Translations under genes and position numbers: made by a program
Shown: in pieces, positions 27,001 through 42,000 of the stretch
How the letters are laid out: each line of letters starts with the position of its first letter
Position numbering within the stretch: position 1 is the stretch's first letter
Source of the DNA: Mycteria americana
Lineage: Eukaryota; Chordata; Aves; Ciconiiformes; Ciconiidae
Assembly (NCBI RefSeq): GCF_035582795.1
Contig: NC_134365.1
Span: forward strand, 138,225,077 to 138,289,076
Direction of reading: 5' to 3'
DNA: 64,000 nt
Notes under the pieces: generated by a model
Told to the model about the DNA's origin: nothing
Database searches by the model: none
Seen by the model: the letters and a program-made list of their open reading frames with translations, nothing else

Positions 27001-30000
27001 TTTTCCTGATGCCCAAGTTGGTTATTTTTGAAAACTCCAGACATGTTAAGTTATAGTACTTCAAATATTTAAGATTATAAAGCACTGATGTTATTCTTCC
27101 ACTGCAAAACTTTTCAATTAAAACAGTACAATCACTGCACCCAATACAATCACTGCAACACTGAACAGAAAACAGAATAACAATTCCACACTTTATTGCA
27201 TTGCAGAGTTACTAAGCATATCTTCACTGCTTTTAGATGGAACTCTGAAGTATTGGAGAATTTAAAAGAAATAATGCTGATTGAATTGGTGCATCCAAAA
27301 CTGCAGATATCTTAGGTTCTGAGGGTTTTCCTCTATCACGTTAAGAAAATACATGTCAGCAGGCCTGAACATCTTATTATAAAAAAATGAAAGAACAAGT
27401 GCAAAATGGGGCAGAGGGGGAAATACAGAAGATTGAAAGAATTAGTTATATCATGACTCAAGATCAGCTAGCTGAACAGTTTGCTTAGCCTTGTTTTTAT
27501 TCCACTTAAAATACAGACAGAAGACACGAAGAGAATTCAGTTTATGTAAATCTGAAGTATGGGAATGAAAGGAATACAAAATGTTATCGAAAATAGGTTT
27601 TATAAAAAGAAACCACACAGGAATTTGATTTCTTTTTTTTTTTTATAATTACAGTTATAGTAAAAGGTTAGTGTGTAGCACTAGTTATGTGTTGGGCTTT
27701 ATTCTACATAAATCTAATAAAAATTACCAGACAAAATATTACTACAGCACACATTAAAGGTGGAAGCATCTACAGGACAGGCACTTACTAACCAAGTTTA
27801 TCACTCATGGCTCCCTCTACTTTGTGGAAAGAAATAGGCCCTTCTATGGGATAAGAGGAGGCATATATATATATATAAAATAAATCAGATTAATTCTTAG
27901 TCATGACAAGAGTCTGCACATAAAGACTGGTAGTGCAGTAAATAATGAAGACAATGGTATCTCACAGATCACTTGAAATCTGTTCGTTTGGAAGCTGGCC
28001 TTATTAAAAAAAAAAATCGAATATTTACATGTAGACACAGTCAAGTAAAAAATAATTAACTCAGAAATAAGAAATGCCAACCATTCTGAGGCAATAAGGG
28101 AGTATTTCTGAAAAACACATTTTGGAAAAGAACATAACGTTGAAGTGGCAAACAATGGTGTATTTGCTGTGGAAGAAAGAGCAAGTATTATTCTTAAATA
28201 TGTGAACAGGAAAATAGTGAGAAACTATTTTTACAGAAACAGTACCAACAACGAGATATGGTCAGAAATTTTGGAAGTATGTTAAAGGTAAGGCCTTAAA
28301 CATGCCTTAAGATCAATTGATGCATGATGAGCATAAATGTCAATCTTAGTTCACTGAAAAGATTGAGTCGCAGCTTGATTATACTATATAAAAGAGAAAA
28401 TACCATAAACCAAATCATTATGTTTAAGAGCGAGAAACAGTAAAATTAAAAAAAAAACACTTTAAGTAGAAAGCTGAAGTCAGCCAAGCAAATTAAAAAC
28501 GAGCAAACACTGAGGCTATTAAGCAGCAAAGCCAACTCAGACACTGAACAGGAATTCTCCTTGTTTCCATATCTGAGAATCAGAGCTTGGAAGATGTGCT
28601 ACAATTGAAACAAGCTACTGAGTCTAATGGTCAGGAAGTCACTATGGTTATGTAATGCTTCCTTTTGACCTTAAGGTCAGTGAAATTACCTTTTTTTGAA
28701 TAGCTGGCCAAGTTGCAAAGAACAGCTGGACTACTTAAAGTGAGCTGTGTGTTTCAAATTATTCTGACAAAAACTTAAAACAGTAAGTGAAACTGAAAGT
28801 GTATTATTAAAGTATTATACTCCATTAAATAGAAGTTTTGCAATTCATACTCCAAAATTAATTATGGCGCTGAAGTGGTGAATTTCAGATTTTTCCTACT
28901 ATTTTCAAGAGTGATATCCCCACTGACTATCACTGCATATTCCTAAATATCACTTCATATGGACCTGTGTAAAACAATGCCTTTATATTTCTGGATAAAC
29001 ACCACTGCAGGAAGATTCTATTGTAAAACAGGATTGATGGATTAGGGATACAATTTCTCCTGAGACTAAAGGAAAACTTTTATATGTTGATATTTTTATC
29101 AATAATTTAAGAAAACAAATTAACATCCAGTAAAGTAATAAATATTTAACTGGTAATATTTTCTCATGTACATACATACTGACTCAAGCATCTGAGAAAA
29201 CTAGACGAATTTTAAGATGTACACCACTAGATATCCCAAGATTAAAAATAAACCAACTAGAAAGACATAACCTTTGAAAACAAAACACAGAAACCTTTTA
29301 AATTTTACTGTACAATTCACTATATTCCAGAGATACACTAAATATTTGGTACATGTTTTACTCATTCAGAAGCATGAAACTGGTCTTAACAGACTAAAAA
29401 GCAAGGTTGAAACTACAAGTATAATTTTTAGTTTTACTGGGTTCTTCTGTCAAACTGGAGGGGAAGGAAAAAAAAGTCAACACAAAGTAAAAGCCTGATA
29501 AGAAACAAAAATTATATGCCTCCTGTCCCACTTTGTAACCATTTAACTAGTCTTGCCTCAACCTTCAGAGTTAGCTACCTTTTTCTGATTAAGGTTTTGT
29601 TCTTCATTCAGCTCCCCAGTCTCCTTGGTGTCCGCATCTATCTCTTCTTTACTTTCATGCTCATCTTCACTAGTAATGGGTCCATTTTCACATAAAGGAG
29701 TTTGAAAATCATCATCAACCAATGGAGGATAACTGTACTTGAAAGAATCCTAAAACACAAGAGATTTTTAAAGGAGCAGTTATTTAGGAGGATGACAAGT
29801 GCCTTCTCTAGTATTTTTTTTAAATGGAAATACTATCAATTTTTTTATTTCACGACTTGTATGTTTCATTTATCCATTTTAAGTTGGACCCCTATGTTTT
29901 TATCATCATTAATAGACAAATAAATACATCCAAAATGAAGCCACTAAATTGTAATTACTGTTGTTATTTACAGTCACAGCAGAACTGTAGAATCTGGTCT

Positions 30001-33000
30001 ACTGAGGATCAGCATTCAGAGTCTTAATGCTGAAGTTTTCTTCTTAGTTCTAGGAAACATGGTTTAAAACCTATGACAGCTATTTCTAAAGAATGTCACA
30101 AAAGTGATGAAAAACTTCAGTTGTTCTTTGTATTTTAGTTTCATAATAGCCACAGTTTAAAAACCAAAAACAAAACCACAAAACAACCCTGAACAATCCC
30201 TCAAGTTTAACGCAGTGTGTGGACCTCTAACATATCCTGCAGCTCAGACCTCAGTCTTTGGAATGCCAAATCAATTTAAAGACCATATTCAAGACACCTG
30301 AGTAATGTAGAAGCAGCATCCTTAAATTCTCAATGTTTCTCTACAGTAAAGGTATCTTTTCTAGTGGAGGATCAGTAAAAAAAACAGGTTTTGCTAATTA
30401 GAAATACTCTTAATATTCTCAAAATAGTTTTATTACATCTTATATAATAAAAGGAGGAGTTGAATGCACCATTAGCATTGGACAATGATTAATGAATTTT
30501 AACAAGTGGATGAAATTTAACAAGTCCAAATGCCAGATTCTGCACCTAGGCTGGAGTAACGTCGGGCACAAGTATAAATTGGGAGAGGAGTGGCTGGAGA
30601 GCAGCCCTGCAGAAAGGGATCTGCGGGGGCTGGTCAACAGCAGGCTCAGCATGAGTCAGCAGTGTGCCCTGGCAGCCAAGAGGGCAAACCGCACCCTGGG
30701 GTGCATCAAACACAGCATAACCAGCCAGTCGAAAAAGGTGATTATCCTGCTGTATTCAGTGTTGGTGTGGCCTGACCTTGAGTACTGTGTGCAGCTCTGG
30801 GCCCCACAATTTAAGAAGGATGTGAGGGTCCTTGAATGCATCCAGAGGAGGGCAACAAAACTGGTGAAAGGGCTGGAAGGCATGTCCTATGAGGAGTGGC
30901 TGAGGACTTTGGGTTTGTCTAGTTTGGAGAAAAGGAGGCTGAGGGGTGACCTCATTGCTCCCTGCAGCTTCCTGAGGAGGGGAAGTGGAGAGGGAGGTGC
31001 TGATCTCTTCTCCCTGGGATCCAGTGACAGGACGTGCGGGAATGGTTCAAAGCTGCATCAGTCAGGGGAGGGTTAGACTGGACATTAGGAAGCATTTCTT
31101 TACCGAGAGGGTAGTCAGACCCTGGAACAGGCTTCCTAGAGAGGTGGTCGATGCTCCGAGCCTATTAGTGTTTAAGAGGCATTTGGACAATGACCTTAAT
31201 AACATGCTTTTAACTTTCAGTCAACTCTGAAGTGGTCAGGAAGTTGATGATCATTGTAGGTTCCTTCCAACTGAAATATTCTATTCTATTATGTTAGAAA
31301 CAGTGTTTAAATAGGGATCTCTCTTCCTACTGCATTTTCAAACAGTTTTAAACCCCAAGTAAACTGAATCAGTTTGTCAGCTTTTCCAGTGGAGGAGGAA
31401 AATAACATAGCTTTGACTCCTGCGAGGCAGACTTAAGCCATGCCCACAGTTCCCAAACCATGCTACCAGCAGGGAGTTAAAAGAAGTGTTTCAAGAGAGT
31501 TCTCCATAAGCGAGTATATTTTCTCAAAATATAAAGAATAATGTGATGTTAGGAAAAAAAAAAAGAAAAACCTGAGATGGGGTCATTCAAAGAATCCCCA
31601 AGCAAAACAGCATATTCCTGCTAATCTATAATCAAGGCCTAAATCTCTCCTATTCTTCAGGCTGAAGTAACAGTCACAGACCTCCCGGTGAATGAAATGG
31701 GTATCCACTGGCTCAAGCTATATCCTATTAAGGGCCTAAAGGACAAGCTTTAAGTATCAGTAACAGACTAATTCACTATTAGAAAATACTCCAGACTGTT
31801 AGAAACATTACAGTAGGCTTGCAGAATACTGACATCCTCCATTTGCAAATACAAAGCAGAAATAGCCAGCTTACCCTTAGCCAAACTGATAAAAAGCTTT
31901 TTCACTCCCTTCCAGCATATGATGAAGAGCATATGACAAACTGACCTTAATAAAGAGATGCTAATTTTGCTGCACATTTCACTTGGCCACATTAATCCAG
32001 AATGCTGGACACCTTCAGCAGCTGAACAGAATCTCATCACTGGGACAACTCAAAGTACCATCTTTCCCAATCACAGTCCATAAGTTTCAGTGACATGGGC
32101 TTAGCTACTAACAGGGTGAAAACCTCAGACAAGTAAACAAGATATTTATTCAATGCTTGATACATAGCATTGAATAACTCTGTAGTCTATAGAACGCAGA
32201 CTATGGAATGCAAGACTAACAGCTTTGTTTTATAGCAGATGTAGAGACTTTACACTACTATGTTGGCAATTGTCGTAGAGATATCTTAATCATGGTAGTG
32301 ATATTTTCTAAGATTAAATGTACACAGTGGCCATGAAAACATATGCAAAATGCCTAGTGATGTCCTAACTTCAGGCCACTGACCTGTAAAAGGTCCTTCC
32401 AAGAAAACAAGCTATGGGCTATCAATTCAGATACCCAGGTGAAGAGCACAGCATTGTAATACACATTGTTCAATACTGGCACCAGTGAAGGGAATCTTGG
32501 ATTTAACGAGGAAGAATTGCCCATCTCTGACAAAGGAAAACCAGGCAAATACACAAACTAAAACCCTACTGTACATACATGTCTTGCATCAATGTGTACA
32601 CTGTATGTACAATCTTGCACAAAGTGCTACTGAAGAAGCAACAAATCTCCCTGGCCAGCCAGAAACATGTATGCCTTAAGAACTGGCCTGTTCCACCATT
32701 AATATCAACAGCTGGAACTGACAGAATGTGGGATACAACAGATTGGGAATCCAGGAAAACATTGACTTGGTATACATTTATTAATAAACAAAAACAATTA
32801 GCAAGTGGCTTTTGAGCACCTAGTCCTAATTTGCCAGACTGCTTATCATTAGCTTGCTCCTAAATCTGTTTTGGGCAATTCCAACAAGTTCTCCAAGACA
32901 AACCCACTATAAAGAGAGGGACATCTGTGCAGTGTGGACAAGAACCACTCAAAGCCAGGTACATGGTACGCAACCCCTCTTGACTAGCAGTATGGTAACA

Positions 33001-36000
33001 GCCACGGCCAACAGACACTGATGAGGACTTGAATGAAACTTACGTTAAGTTTATATTCCAAAGTCCTGCAAAATCCAAGCTTCTGTTTCCATAATTAGTT
33101 TTAATACTTTTGATACTTCTGGAGACACCTTTGTCCACTAGTTGTCTGAAACCAAGAAAGTTATTTTCCTCCTTTCACAGCTGGCTGACAGAAAATCCTT
33201 GATTGAAGGATTTTCATGCTAAGGAAAGCCTCAGATTCATCCTTTGAGTGACCCTGAGCCACAGTAAAAAAACAAAACATACTTACAGATAACTTGACTG
33301 AGATATTGAAGCTTGAAGGCTTCCGATGGAGATGCAAAACAACTCCTTTGATTAAGCAAAGTAATCATTGACTCCAAGTTCAACATTATTAATTCTATTT
33401 CCAAAACGGAGTTCTTTGTTAATTCCAAAACTAGTCTCTAACACTCTTCTTGGGTACCTAGATTCCACTGCACTTACATTCTCTGTATCTTTCCAAAGTA
33501 ACTAGCCAAATGGCCTGCTCCACTAGTTGTTTACATCTGGCAAGACCTGGCTCTTTCAGGATGGATCCTAATAGGGGACACAGCAGAAAGAGGATGACAG
33601 TCTACTTAACAAAGGCTGAATAGATATGCTGTGCTCTTCAGCTGCATTATGCTAGTTGCAAATATGATGATCTGTTCCTAAATGTGTGGAAATCAAAGAT
33701 GACAGAAAGATAATTGGAAGGAGGCACAAAAAAACCCAAACGCTTGAGTGGAGAGTGAAGGGAATTAATTTGTGCAAGTCAGATACTGCCTCAAAAAAAC
33801 CCAGGCCTGACAACACTAATACTGGTGAATGTACTCTATCTTCAGAGACTCTAGTTGCCTCAAGAGGAGCCAAAGTTAACCACATCAAGAAACGTTAAGT
33901 TCTGAAAAAAGGTCAGTAAGTTGCCTATCTTCTGGCTGGAAAACTCCTTGCTGTCAAAGAGATGCAAAATCCTGCTTTACTGTATGCAATGAAGAAATCT
34001 TTGGAAGGAAGATCCAGAGCACAATTTTGGAGTCTGAGTATTTGCTAACAACACTTCCAGATGCTGACAGTTCTGAGGTTAAAAGCTCAAAACACCCATG
34101 AAGTGGCTAAATACCAAAGAGACTCAGTAGTTAGACAAAACATCTCCTGGTTCAAAATACAGGACTTTTAATATGCAGAGATATAGCTTTTTTCTGAAAT
34201 TGTCAAAACCTTTGGAGCCCTTGTCAAGCAAGTTTACTCCTATTGTACTGATTTATTTCTGTCACTGCAACTTACTACCACAGACAAATCGTTTCGATAA
34301 GCTGCCTCCGTGATTCTGGAATTTGTTAATGCTCTTAGAAGACAAGAAACATGGAGCCAACTTGGTCAATAATCACTTAACTGGCAACGAGACCTCGCAG
34401 GACCGTGCCAGGATAAAGGATAACTCTAAGATTGTGTGCTCAACTGAACGCTTCAGGAGGATATTTAGCAAAGCTACAAGCTTCTTTCTTTAAAGACGTA
34501 ATTAGCTATCAGGTAAGATGGTCTAAAAAGCAGTCAGGAGATACTCAGATCTACAAAGGAGGAAAAGAACTTTCCCCTCTATTGCAACAAAAGGACAGCG
34601 CTGTGGGAGCTAGGCCCAGAACCACTGCTACACTGCATTCAAATCCTTACTGAAGCCACTTCAGACATCATCAGCCCTTCCCTCAATGCCCACTCCTGAA
34701 GTTCAGCAATTTAGCTTCCTCTACCATAAGAAAGTTCTTATATGAGACTGGGGAGTTTGGGCAGCAATTTTCCATGCAGAAAGAGGATATCATCTTTTCT
34801 TCAAGAGCCTTGTGCAAAAGCACTTTTTAAAGGTTGCTACTTTCAGTCAAATAAAAAACAAAGTACCTCAGTCTTTGTTCCCAGAATAAGTTTCATATGT
34901 TCTGGCTACCAGAACTCTACCTTGAGTTTATATACAAAGGAACATGACCTCTCCTACTGTTGCTGAAGCAGAGTCTTCCTTTTCTCTATATTGTTACTGC
35001 CGTAACTCCGAAAACACTTCAGGGAAAAAAAATGGGCAAGAACAAGTAAAAATAACTCCTCTACAGTGGGCTTATTGCATTACCATAAATGATCTACAAA
35101 AATTTTTAAAGGAAAACACATCCTCTTTCTGCAAATTCTATTATAAAGATTATGAAAACTGATTTACTAGCTTTGTGAAAAATGAAAACTTTTGTACAAG
35201 ATGCTTGTGCTGTTTTGCTATTTAGATTGCACTAGAATAGGATCCAGGTTCTGTCAAAGTGATACCAGATTGTAGCATACTCTTTGGAGCTCTAAGGTAC
35301 TCTTAAAAAAGAATCTTCTACAGCCATGTCTTAAAATGCAGACCTAGAGACAACAAAGGAAAAATAATTGCAATATGATTGTCTTTACTGAATCATAGCT
35401 TTGGAGTAGGATGAAAAAATCCCAAGAGGGCCATGAAACCTATCTTCTGTTCACAGAACTTGTTTCATAAACCAACACATAATCTCTAATTCATCAGGTG
35501 GGGGAAGAAAAAAGAGAGAAAAAGTACAAGGAAGAATGACACTTAAAATGGATATTTTTTTTTTTTTTTAAGATCTGAAAAACTAAGTGGCTTCCAATGA
35601 CTTGAAAGTGGATGAATGATTCAGAAAAAATATTTCTGTACTTAAGACTTCCAGATATCAAATTCTCATGAAGTTAACACATTTTATATTACAGAATCAG
35701 AGAATCGTATAGGTTGGAAAAGACCTTTAAGATCATCGAGTCCAAACGTAAACCTAACACTACCAAGTCCAGCACTATATCATGTCCCTAGAGTACCTCA
35801 TCCAAATGTCTTTTAAATACCTCCAGGGATGGTGACTCAACCACTTCCCTGGGCAGCCTGTTCCAATGCTTGACAACCCTTTCGGTGAAGTAAAATTTCC
35901 TAATATCCAGTCTAAACCTCCCCTGGCACAACTTGAGACCATTTCCTCTCGTCCTATCACTAGTTACCTGGGAGAAGAGACCGACCCCCACCTGGCTACA

Positions 36001-39000
36001 ACCTCCTTTCAGGTAGTTGTAGAGAGCGATAAGGTCTCCCCTCAGCCTCCTTTTCTCCAGGCTAAACAACCCCAGCTCCCTCAGCCGCTCCTCAGAAGAC
36101 TTCTGCTCCAGACCCTTCACCAGCTTCGTTGCCCTCCTCTGGCCACGCTCCAGCACCTCCATGTCTCTCTTGTAGTGGGGGGCCCAAAACTGAACACAGC
36201 ATTCAAGGTGCGGCCTCACCAGTGCCGAGTACAGGGGCACGATCACTTCCCTAGTCCTGCTGGCCACACGATTCCTGATACAAGCCAGGATCGTATTGGC
36301 TTTCTTGGCCACCTGGGCACACTGCTGGCTCATATTCAGGCGGCTGTCGACCAACACCCCCAGGTCCTTTCCCACCAGGCAGCTTTCCAGCCACTCTTCC
36401 CCAAGCCTGTAGCGTTGCATGGGGCTGTTGTGACCCAAGTGCAGGACCCAGCACTTAGCCTTGTTGAACCTCATACAATTGGCCTTGGCCCATCGATCCA
36501 GCCTGTCCAGATCCCTCTGTAGAGCCTTCCCACCCTCCAGCAGATCAACACTCCCGCACAACTTGGTGTCGTCTGCAAACTTACTGAGGGTGCACTCGAT
36601 CCCTTCGTCCAGATCATTGATAAAGACATTAAACAGAACTGGCCCCAACACAGAGCCCTGGGGGACACCACTTGTGACCGGCATGTCTCAACCTATCAGA
36701 AATTTTTAGGCGTGTCTCAATCCATCAGAAAAGGACCATGAAATGTTAATATACTCACAGTTCCACCCATGTGAGGTGGCAGATACTCTCCACTGATGTA
36801 TTCCTGTACATCATTCTTGTTCGTGAACTTTAACATGCTTATTGCATCTGGGCCAAGCCAACCCTTCACAATTTTAAAAGCAGCTTTAAAAAAAAAAGCA
36901 AAAGGTATACATAAGTTGTCAGGAAGGGTTTTTTTTGCAGTGTGTTCCATAAGGTCTACCAATACAAGTGAGCTACATCCCATAAGATATGGCAAGACCT
37001 GCTCTGAAAGTATCTATAATAGGGATAAACAGTGCAAGAAAAAGGGTATTATTTACAGAGAAAGTATTTTATGGACATACACTTTTCTATAGATGAATGC
37101 AGATAGACCACAGACTTTCATGGAAAGAGTATCTTCGATTTAACAAATTACAACTTTGTTGCCTTGAAATTTAATCCAGAAAGTACTGAGGGGGTAAATG
37201 CAATTCAAATCTGAGGGAGTGAGGTTGGGAAAAATACGTATACACTCTTCCTAGTTGAAAGGTTTTGCTGCTTTAAAGGACACTTGTTTAGATCTACAGA
37301 GTACTTTCAAACACCATAGTTATTTCAGTGATGGGAAAACATGAACATACAGAAAAATATAAAGCCAGCATAAAACTACGTATTCATATGGTAAAAATAC
37401 AGGAATAACATGTTTATCCTGTACATTATAATTAGAGATAGTTATTGAAATATGCACATCAAAACCTATGTTAACAACTACCAGTGTCAGGCATCTATCT
37501 TAAATTGCATATTCTAGTTTTTGGCTGGTTATAAGTGTCCATCATTTGTTGATGATAGTATTCCTAAACCATTGCCCTGGTTTCAGCTGAGATGGAGTTA
37601 ATTTTCTTTACAGTGGCTACTATGGGGCTATGTTTTGGATTTCTGCTGAAAACAATGTTGTAATACAGAGATGTTTTAGTTGTTGCTGCACTAGTCAAGG
37701 ACTTCTCAGCTTCCCATGCTCTGCCAGGTGCACAAGAAGGTGGGAGAGGGGACAGCCAGGATAGTTGATCCAAACTGACCAAAGGGCTATTCCATACCAT
37801 ATGACGTCATGCTCAGTATATAAAGCTGGGGAAGAAGAAGGAAGGGGGGGATGTTTGGAGCGATGACATTTGTCTTCCCAAGTAACCGTTACGTGTGATG
37901 GAGCCCTGCTTTCCTGGAGATGGCTGAACACCTGCCTGCCCATGGGAAGGAGTGAAGGAATTCCTTGCTTTGCTTTGCTTGCATGCACAGCTTTTGCTTT
38001 ACCTATTAAACTGTCTTTATCTCAACCCTCAAGTTCTCTTACTTTTACTCTTCTGATCCTCTCCCCCATCCCACCGGGGGGGAGTGAGCAAGCAGCTGTG
38101 TGGTACTTAGTTGCCAGCTGGGGTTAAACCACGACAATCATGAACAGATCCAACTTTGAAAGGACTACAGTTGGAAACATTCAAGGAATAGACTATTTAT
38201 CAAGGTCTCCCAAGCTTTAAAGATAACAGGATGAATACACACTCTATTTAAAGTATGATCCAAAATACAATGCTAGAAGGAAAAACAAAAAGTATGGAAG
38301 CTACAAATTGACAGATGTAAAGATGCATGTTTAACAAATTCCACCATTCAGCTGTAGCTACACAGAGCATAAAAATGCTTCCTATTTATGCTACTAATTT
38401 TAAAGGGTTATCATGATCTTTAAAAAAAAAAAACCAAAACAAAAAAAACCCCAACAACAGAAAACCAAACAACAACTCAAGAACTCACCATTCATTATCC
38501 ATGGCATTTCAAAGATCACTATCTTTGCTGAAAAGACAAAAAGAAAAGGAAATAATCTGAATACCAAGTGTTATGTATTTGTCTAAGAGGAAGCACAGCA
38601 ATAATGGCCATGTAAAAAGTGAATACTCATTTTTAGAAACCTCCATGTTCACTTCCTTGTAGAAGCAATTTCGTATAATTGTTTTTAACATGTATAAACC
38701 TATTTTATTACTATATAAAGACATTAGCAGTTTGCTTGGAAAAGAGTTAATAAAATTCTAAGTTATAGTCTGTTTATATACTTCTCTGGGATACTACTTT
38801 TCTGACATACGGTTACTAATAAGTAATCACCCCAAATAACGTGGAGAAAGGCAAGATCTCAACCTGACCTAGAAAAGCAACTACTGAAAAGAATGTTTAA
38901 CGAGTATATTCAGCACCTCTTCTTCCCAAAGAAACAAATAGCAAGTGTCTTTGTAAATCTACATTTTTTCCAAGCTTTCTTTGTTTTAGCAGAGAACTCT

Positions 39001-42000
39001 GATAAGTTAGTACTTTGACTCAGAATTGTCCCAAATTTTTTCTCTTGAATGTCAAAAAAACCAAAAACATGATGTTGCACTTGCCTTTAAGTTTGATATT
39101 TGATCAAAGTATTGAACTTTGATCAGCAAGCTGAAATCTAATATTCAGAGTTTAAGCAGCTGCTGTTCAGAATTTCAGTATTCGCAAACACATTTTCACC
39201 TAAAATTTACAACTCCTGTAAGATGAGCAGGCAAAAACTATTCAGCATTTGCCTACCCATAAAAAAAAAAAAAGCAGGCAAGTATGCAGGTTTTTCCAAG
39301 TGTGCAAACAAACATGCCTTAATCTGTTCAGAGTAAACCATTGCTCCCTAATATTTTCTATAGCCATTCATTCTTTGTCCCCTGAAGACTCCTAAGGGAT
39401 ACAAACTGTGATGCAAATTTGCAAAGCTTCTACCCAAGTAACAAGGAGCAAAAGAAAAAACAGGCCAATTCAGTTCTACCTGATGCGTATAACAATTTTT
39501 AACATCTAAAAACATGTCTTAGATTCTTATTTCATGAAAAGCCAGTTGATTTTTGATGAATGTAAAGTTTCTTTACAACACAAAGCTGTGCTGACTTATG
39601 AGCACAAAAGTATTCTGAATGTCTAACGTCCCTATGTTCCATGTAGTTACCACATAAAGCACATGCAAAAAGACTTAAAGTCTCTCCCATCATCTGCAAT
39701 ATTATGAAATACTCTTATTACACAAGTCTACACTGCTTAAGATGTAATATACAATACTTACTGAGGAAGTTTGGGTAATAATCTGTAAAACAGTTGACAA
39801 TAAACCGAACAAAATCTAAGTCCTGAAATAAAGCACAGAGTAAACACCATGTAAATCAAAACATTAAAAATACAGGCTTAGTTAAGCGAAGGCATTTATT
39901 GAATAGCATAAGATACTTATACTGTAATCACCTATATTCAAATTTTACACATACTACGTCATCCAAACTCAATGCAATGCTTTTCACTTCATTAAATTGC
40001 TGTAGGACTGTGGTCAAACTTTGCTTTATGATGTAAGAAAGAAGTCAACAGACCTATTATCGATGCAGTAAGTTAGGTATCTAAACTACTGCAGAGTATC
40101 AACAGGATTTAAGCTGTACAGGAAAGATAAAGGAAAAATAAACCTTTATCACTAGAGAAGCTTGACAGATTATCTTAAAGCCTTACAAGGGAAAGCACTA
40201 AACATACTAACTGATAAATATACTAACTACAAAGCAAGACTGTAGAATTGGATACTGATGGACAGCACTTGCTGAGATTGTGTCTCTGGGAGTCTCAAAG
40301 ACACTGGAAAGAAGTTGGTTCAGGATGTGCTCCAAGTTGCTTTTTCACATCAAGAAAATTACTACAATCCTTTAATTCTTGTTATATAAAGCCATGGCTC
40401 CAGTATTATCTTTAGGAATATGGATATACAGCTCTCAAGGCACAGGTAAGAACACCAATCCTGCCTTGCAAAACTTAATTACACCATATTTATTTGTTAA
40501 AATATTTTCTGGAAAGCTTGTGACCTTGTACTGCACAGCTGCAAGGTCCTAATGCAACATTAACCATCTTGCCTGGAAAAGGTAGAAATAAAGCTTTTTT
40601 TTTTTTTGCTTATATTTAAATGCATTCCTGCCATACCAACAAAAAAGAAAGAACAAGATACAAGTTTTAGCCATTCCTGTAACAATAACAGGACAGCATG
40701 GCATTTTGTAAGAAAAATTTCAATATTCTACAGAAATAAGATTTTTTTTTTTTTTACCCATAGACAATATATGAGATTTTTAGAGTAAATCTCTATATAT
40801 GTAATGATAGGCAAGATCTCCATCTTGCAATCTAAAACAGCTTCGATTCTGCTCCTGAAAGTGGGTGCTAAAAATGTATTTTTCTCTACTGAACTCAGCT
40901 GAAGAGAATGACAGAGAAATCTTGAGATTTTCATCTATCTACATTAAAATTATTCAAATGTCATCTCCCCCCACCCCTCCAAAAAAAAAAAAAAAAAATT
41001 TCCTGATTTTAGGTTGTCTAAGTTGAGGGTCAGTAAAAATGTAGGAGGGGATATTGTTCTAATCTTCTAAACAAGCTTCTACAAAGCAAATCTTAAAGAT
41101 GCCTGTAGTAAACTATGGGTATGCATTTATGCTTTCTTTATAAAGATACTAATAGGTAGAAAACCAGACCTAAAGGGAGATACTACAACATACATTCACT
41201 CCTAAATCTACACAAGTTTAAAAAAATGCATTTTCATTTCCAAATTTCAGAAGAGGATCTCAACCAATAGATAAGCTGCAGCTTCCTTCTATGCCATTAA
41301 CCAGATCAAGTTCTACTGGTAATAGTAGTGTATCATTCAGATTGTATTAAAAGCAACTGTAGATAAAGCAGTACACAAGCTGATGCCCAGACTCATACCT
41401 AAAATGGATCACAAAAAAAACCCCCAACAGATCTGGTGAATTTAAAGATTCACCATAAAGATGACAACATAAAACAATGCACCTGGTGCACTTAGTTCTA
41501 AGTAAATCTAGTGATGCAGATATTAACAAGAACTTCTGCTCTATAACTTCTGCTCTATAACTAGGAGAATTTAATAAGACATACCTAAATCCAACTAAGG
41601 AACAACCTTAAGAGCAAAATGTGTATTAAAAAACTTCTAGAAAATATACAAAAAGTCCAGATGACAGCGTGCAACTGGTCAGTGTACTGATGAGTGTTGA
41701 AAAGGGAGAAGAAAGTATTGGGATCAAAAATTCCATCTTAAAGCAAGAGAAGTGAAAAAGAACGACAAAAATAAAACCCACAGCACGCAGTTGACAATTC
41801 TGTCTTCAACTGCAATATATTTACAAATAACTCCACAAGGAGCAGTTTGTCATTTTGGTCCTCATAGAAGTGCTGACACATATGACACATGAATACCAAC
41901 AGACATCAGCAAAAGATCCCTACCTCAAGTTTACTGAAGTAAATACTTAAACAAGTGAACCAAATGTATTTCTTCGTATGTTTTGTAGGTTTAAATCCAT

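Larger units (their letters stand above)
29750..36758 (-). other. MOSPD2 intron 8, host of two CR1 copies
   Basis: 7.0 kb. It contains the CR1 copies at 30492-31290 and 35692-36684 in opposite orientations. The rest is unique-looking. Confidence 0.88.

Noticed and set aside
35866-36522. 218-codon plus-strand frame
   Set aside because: It is the antisense shadow of the CR1 reverse transcriptase on the minus strand.
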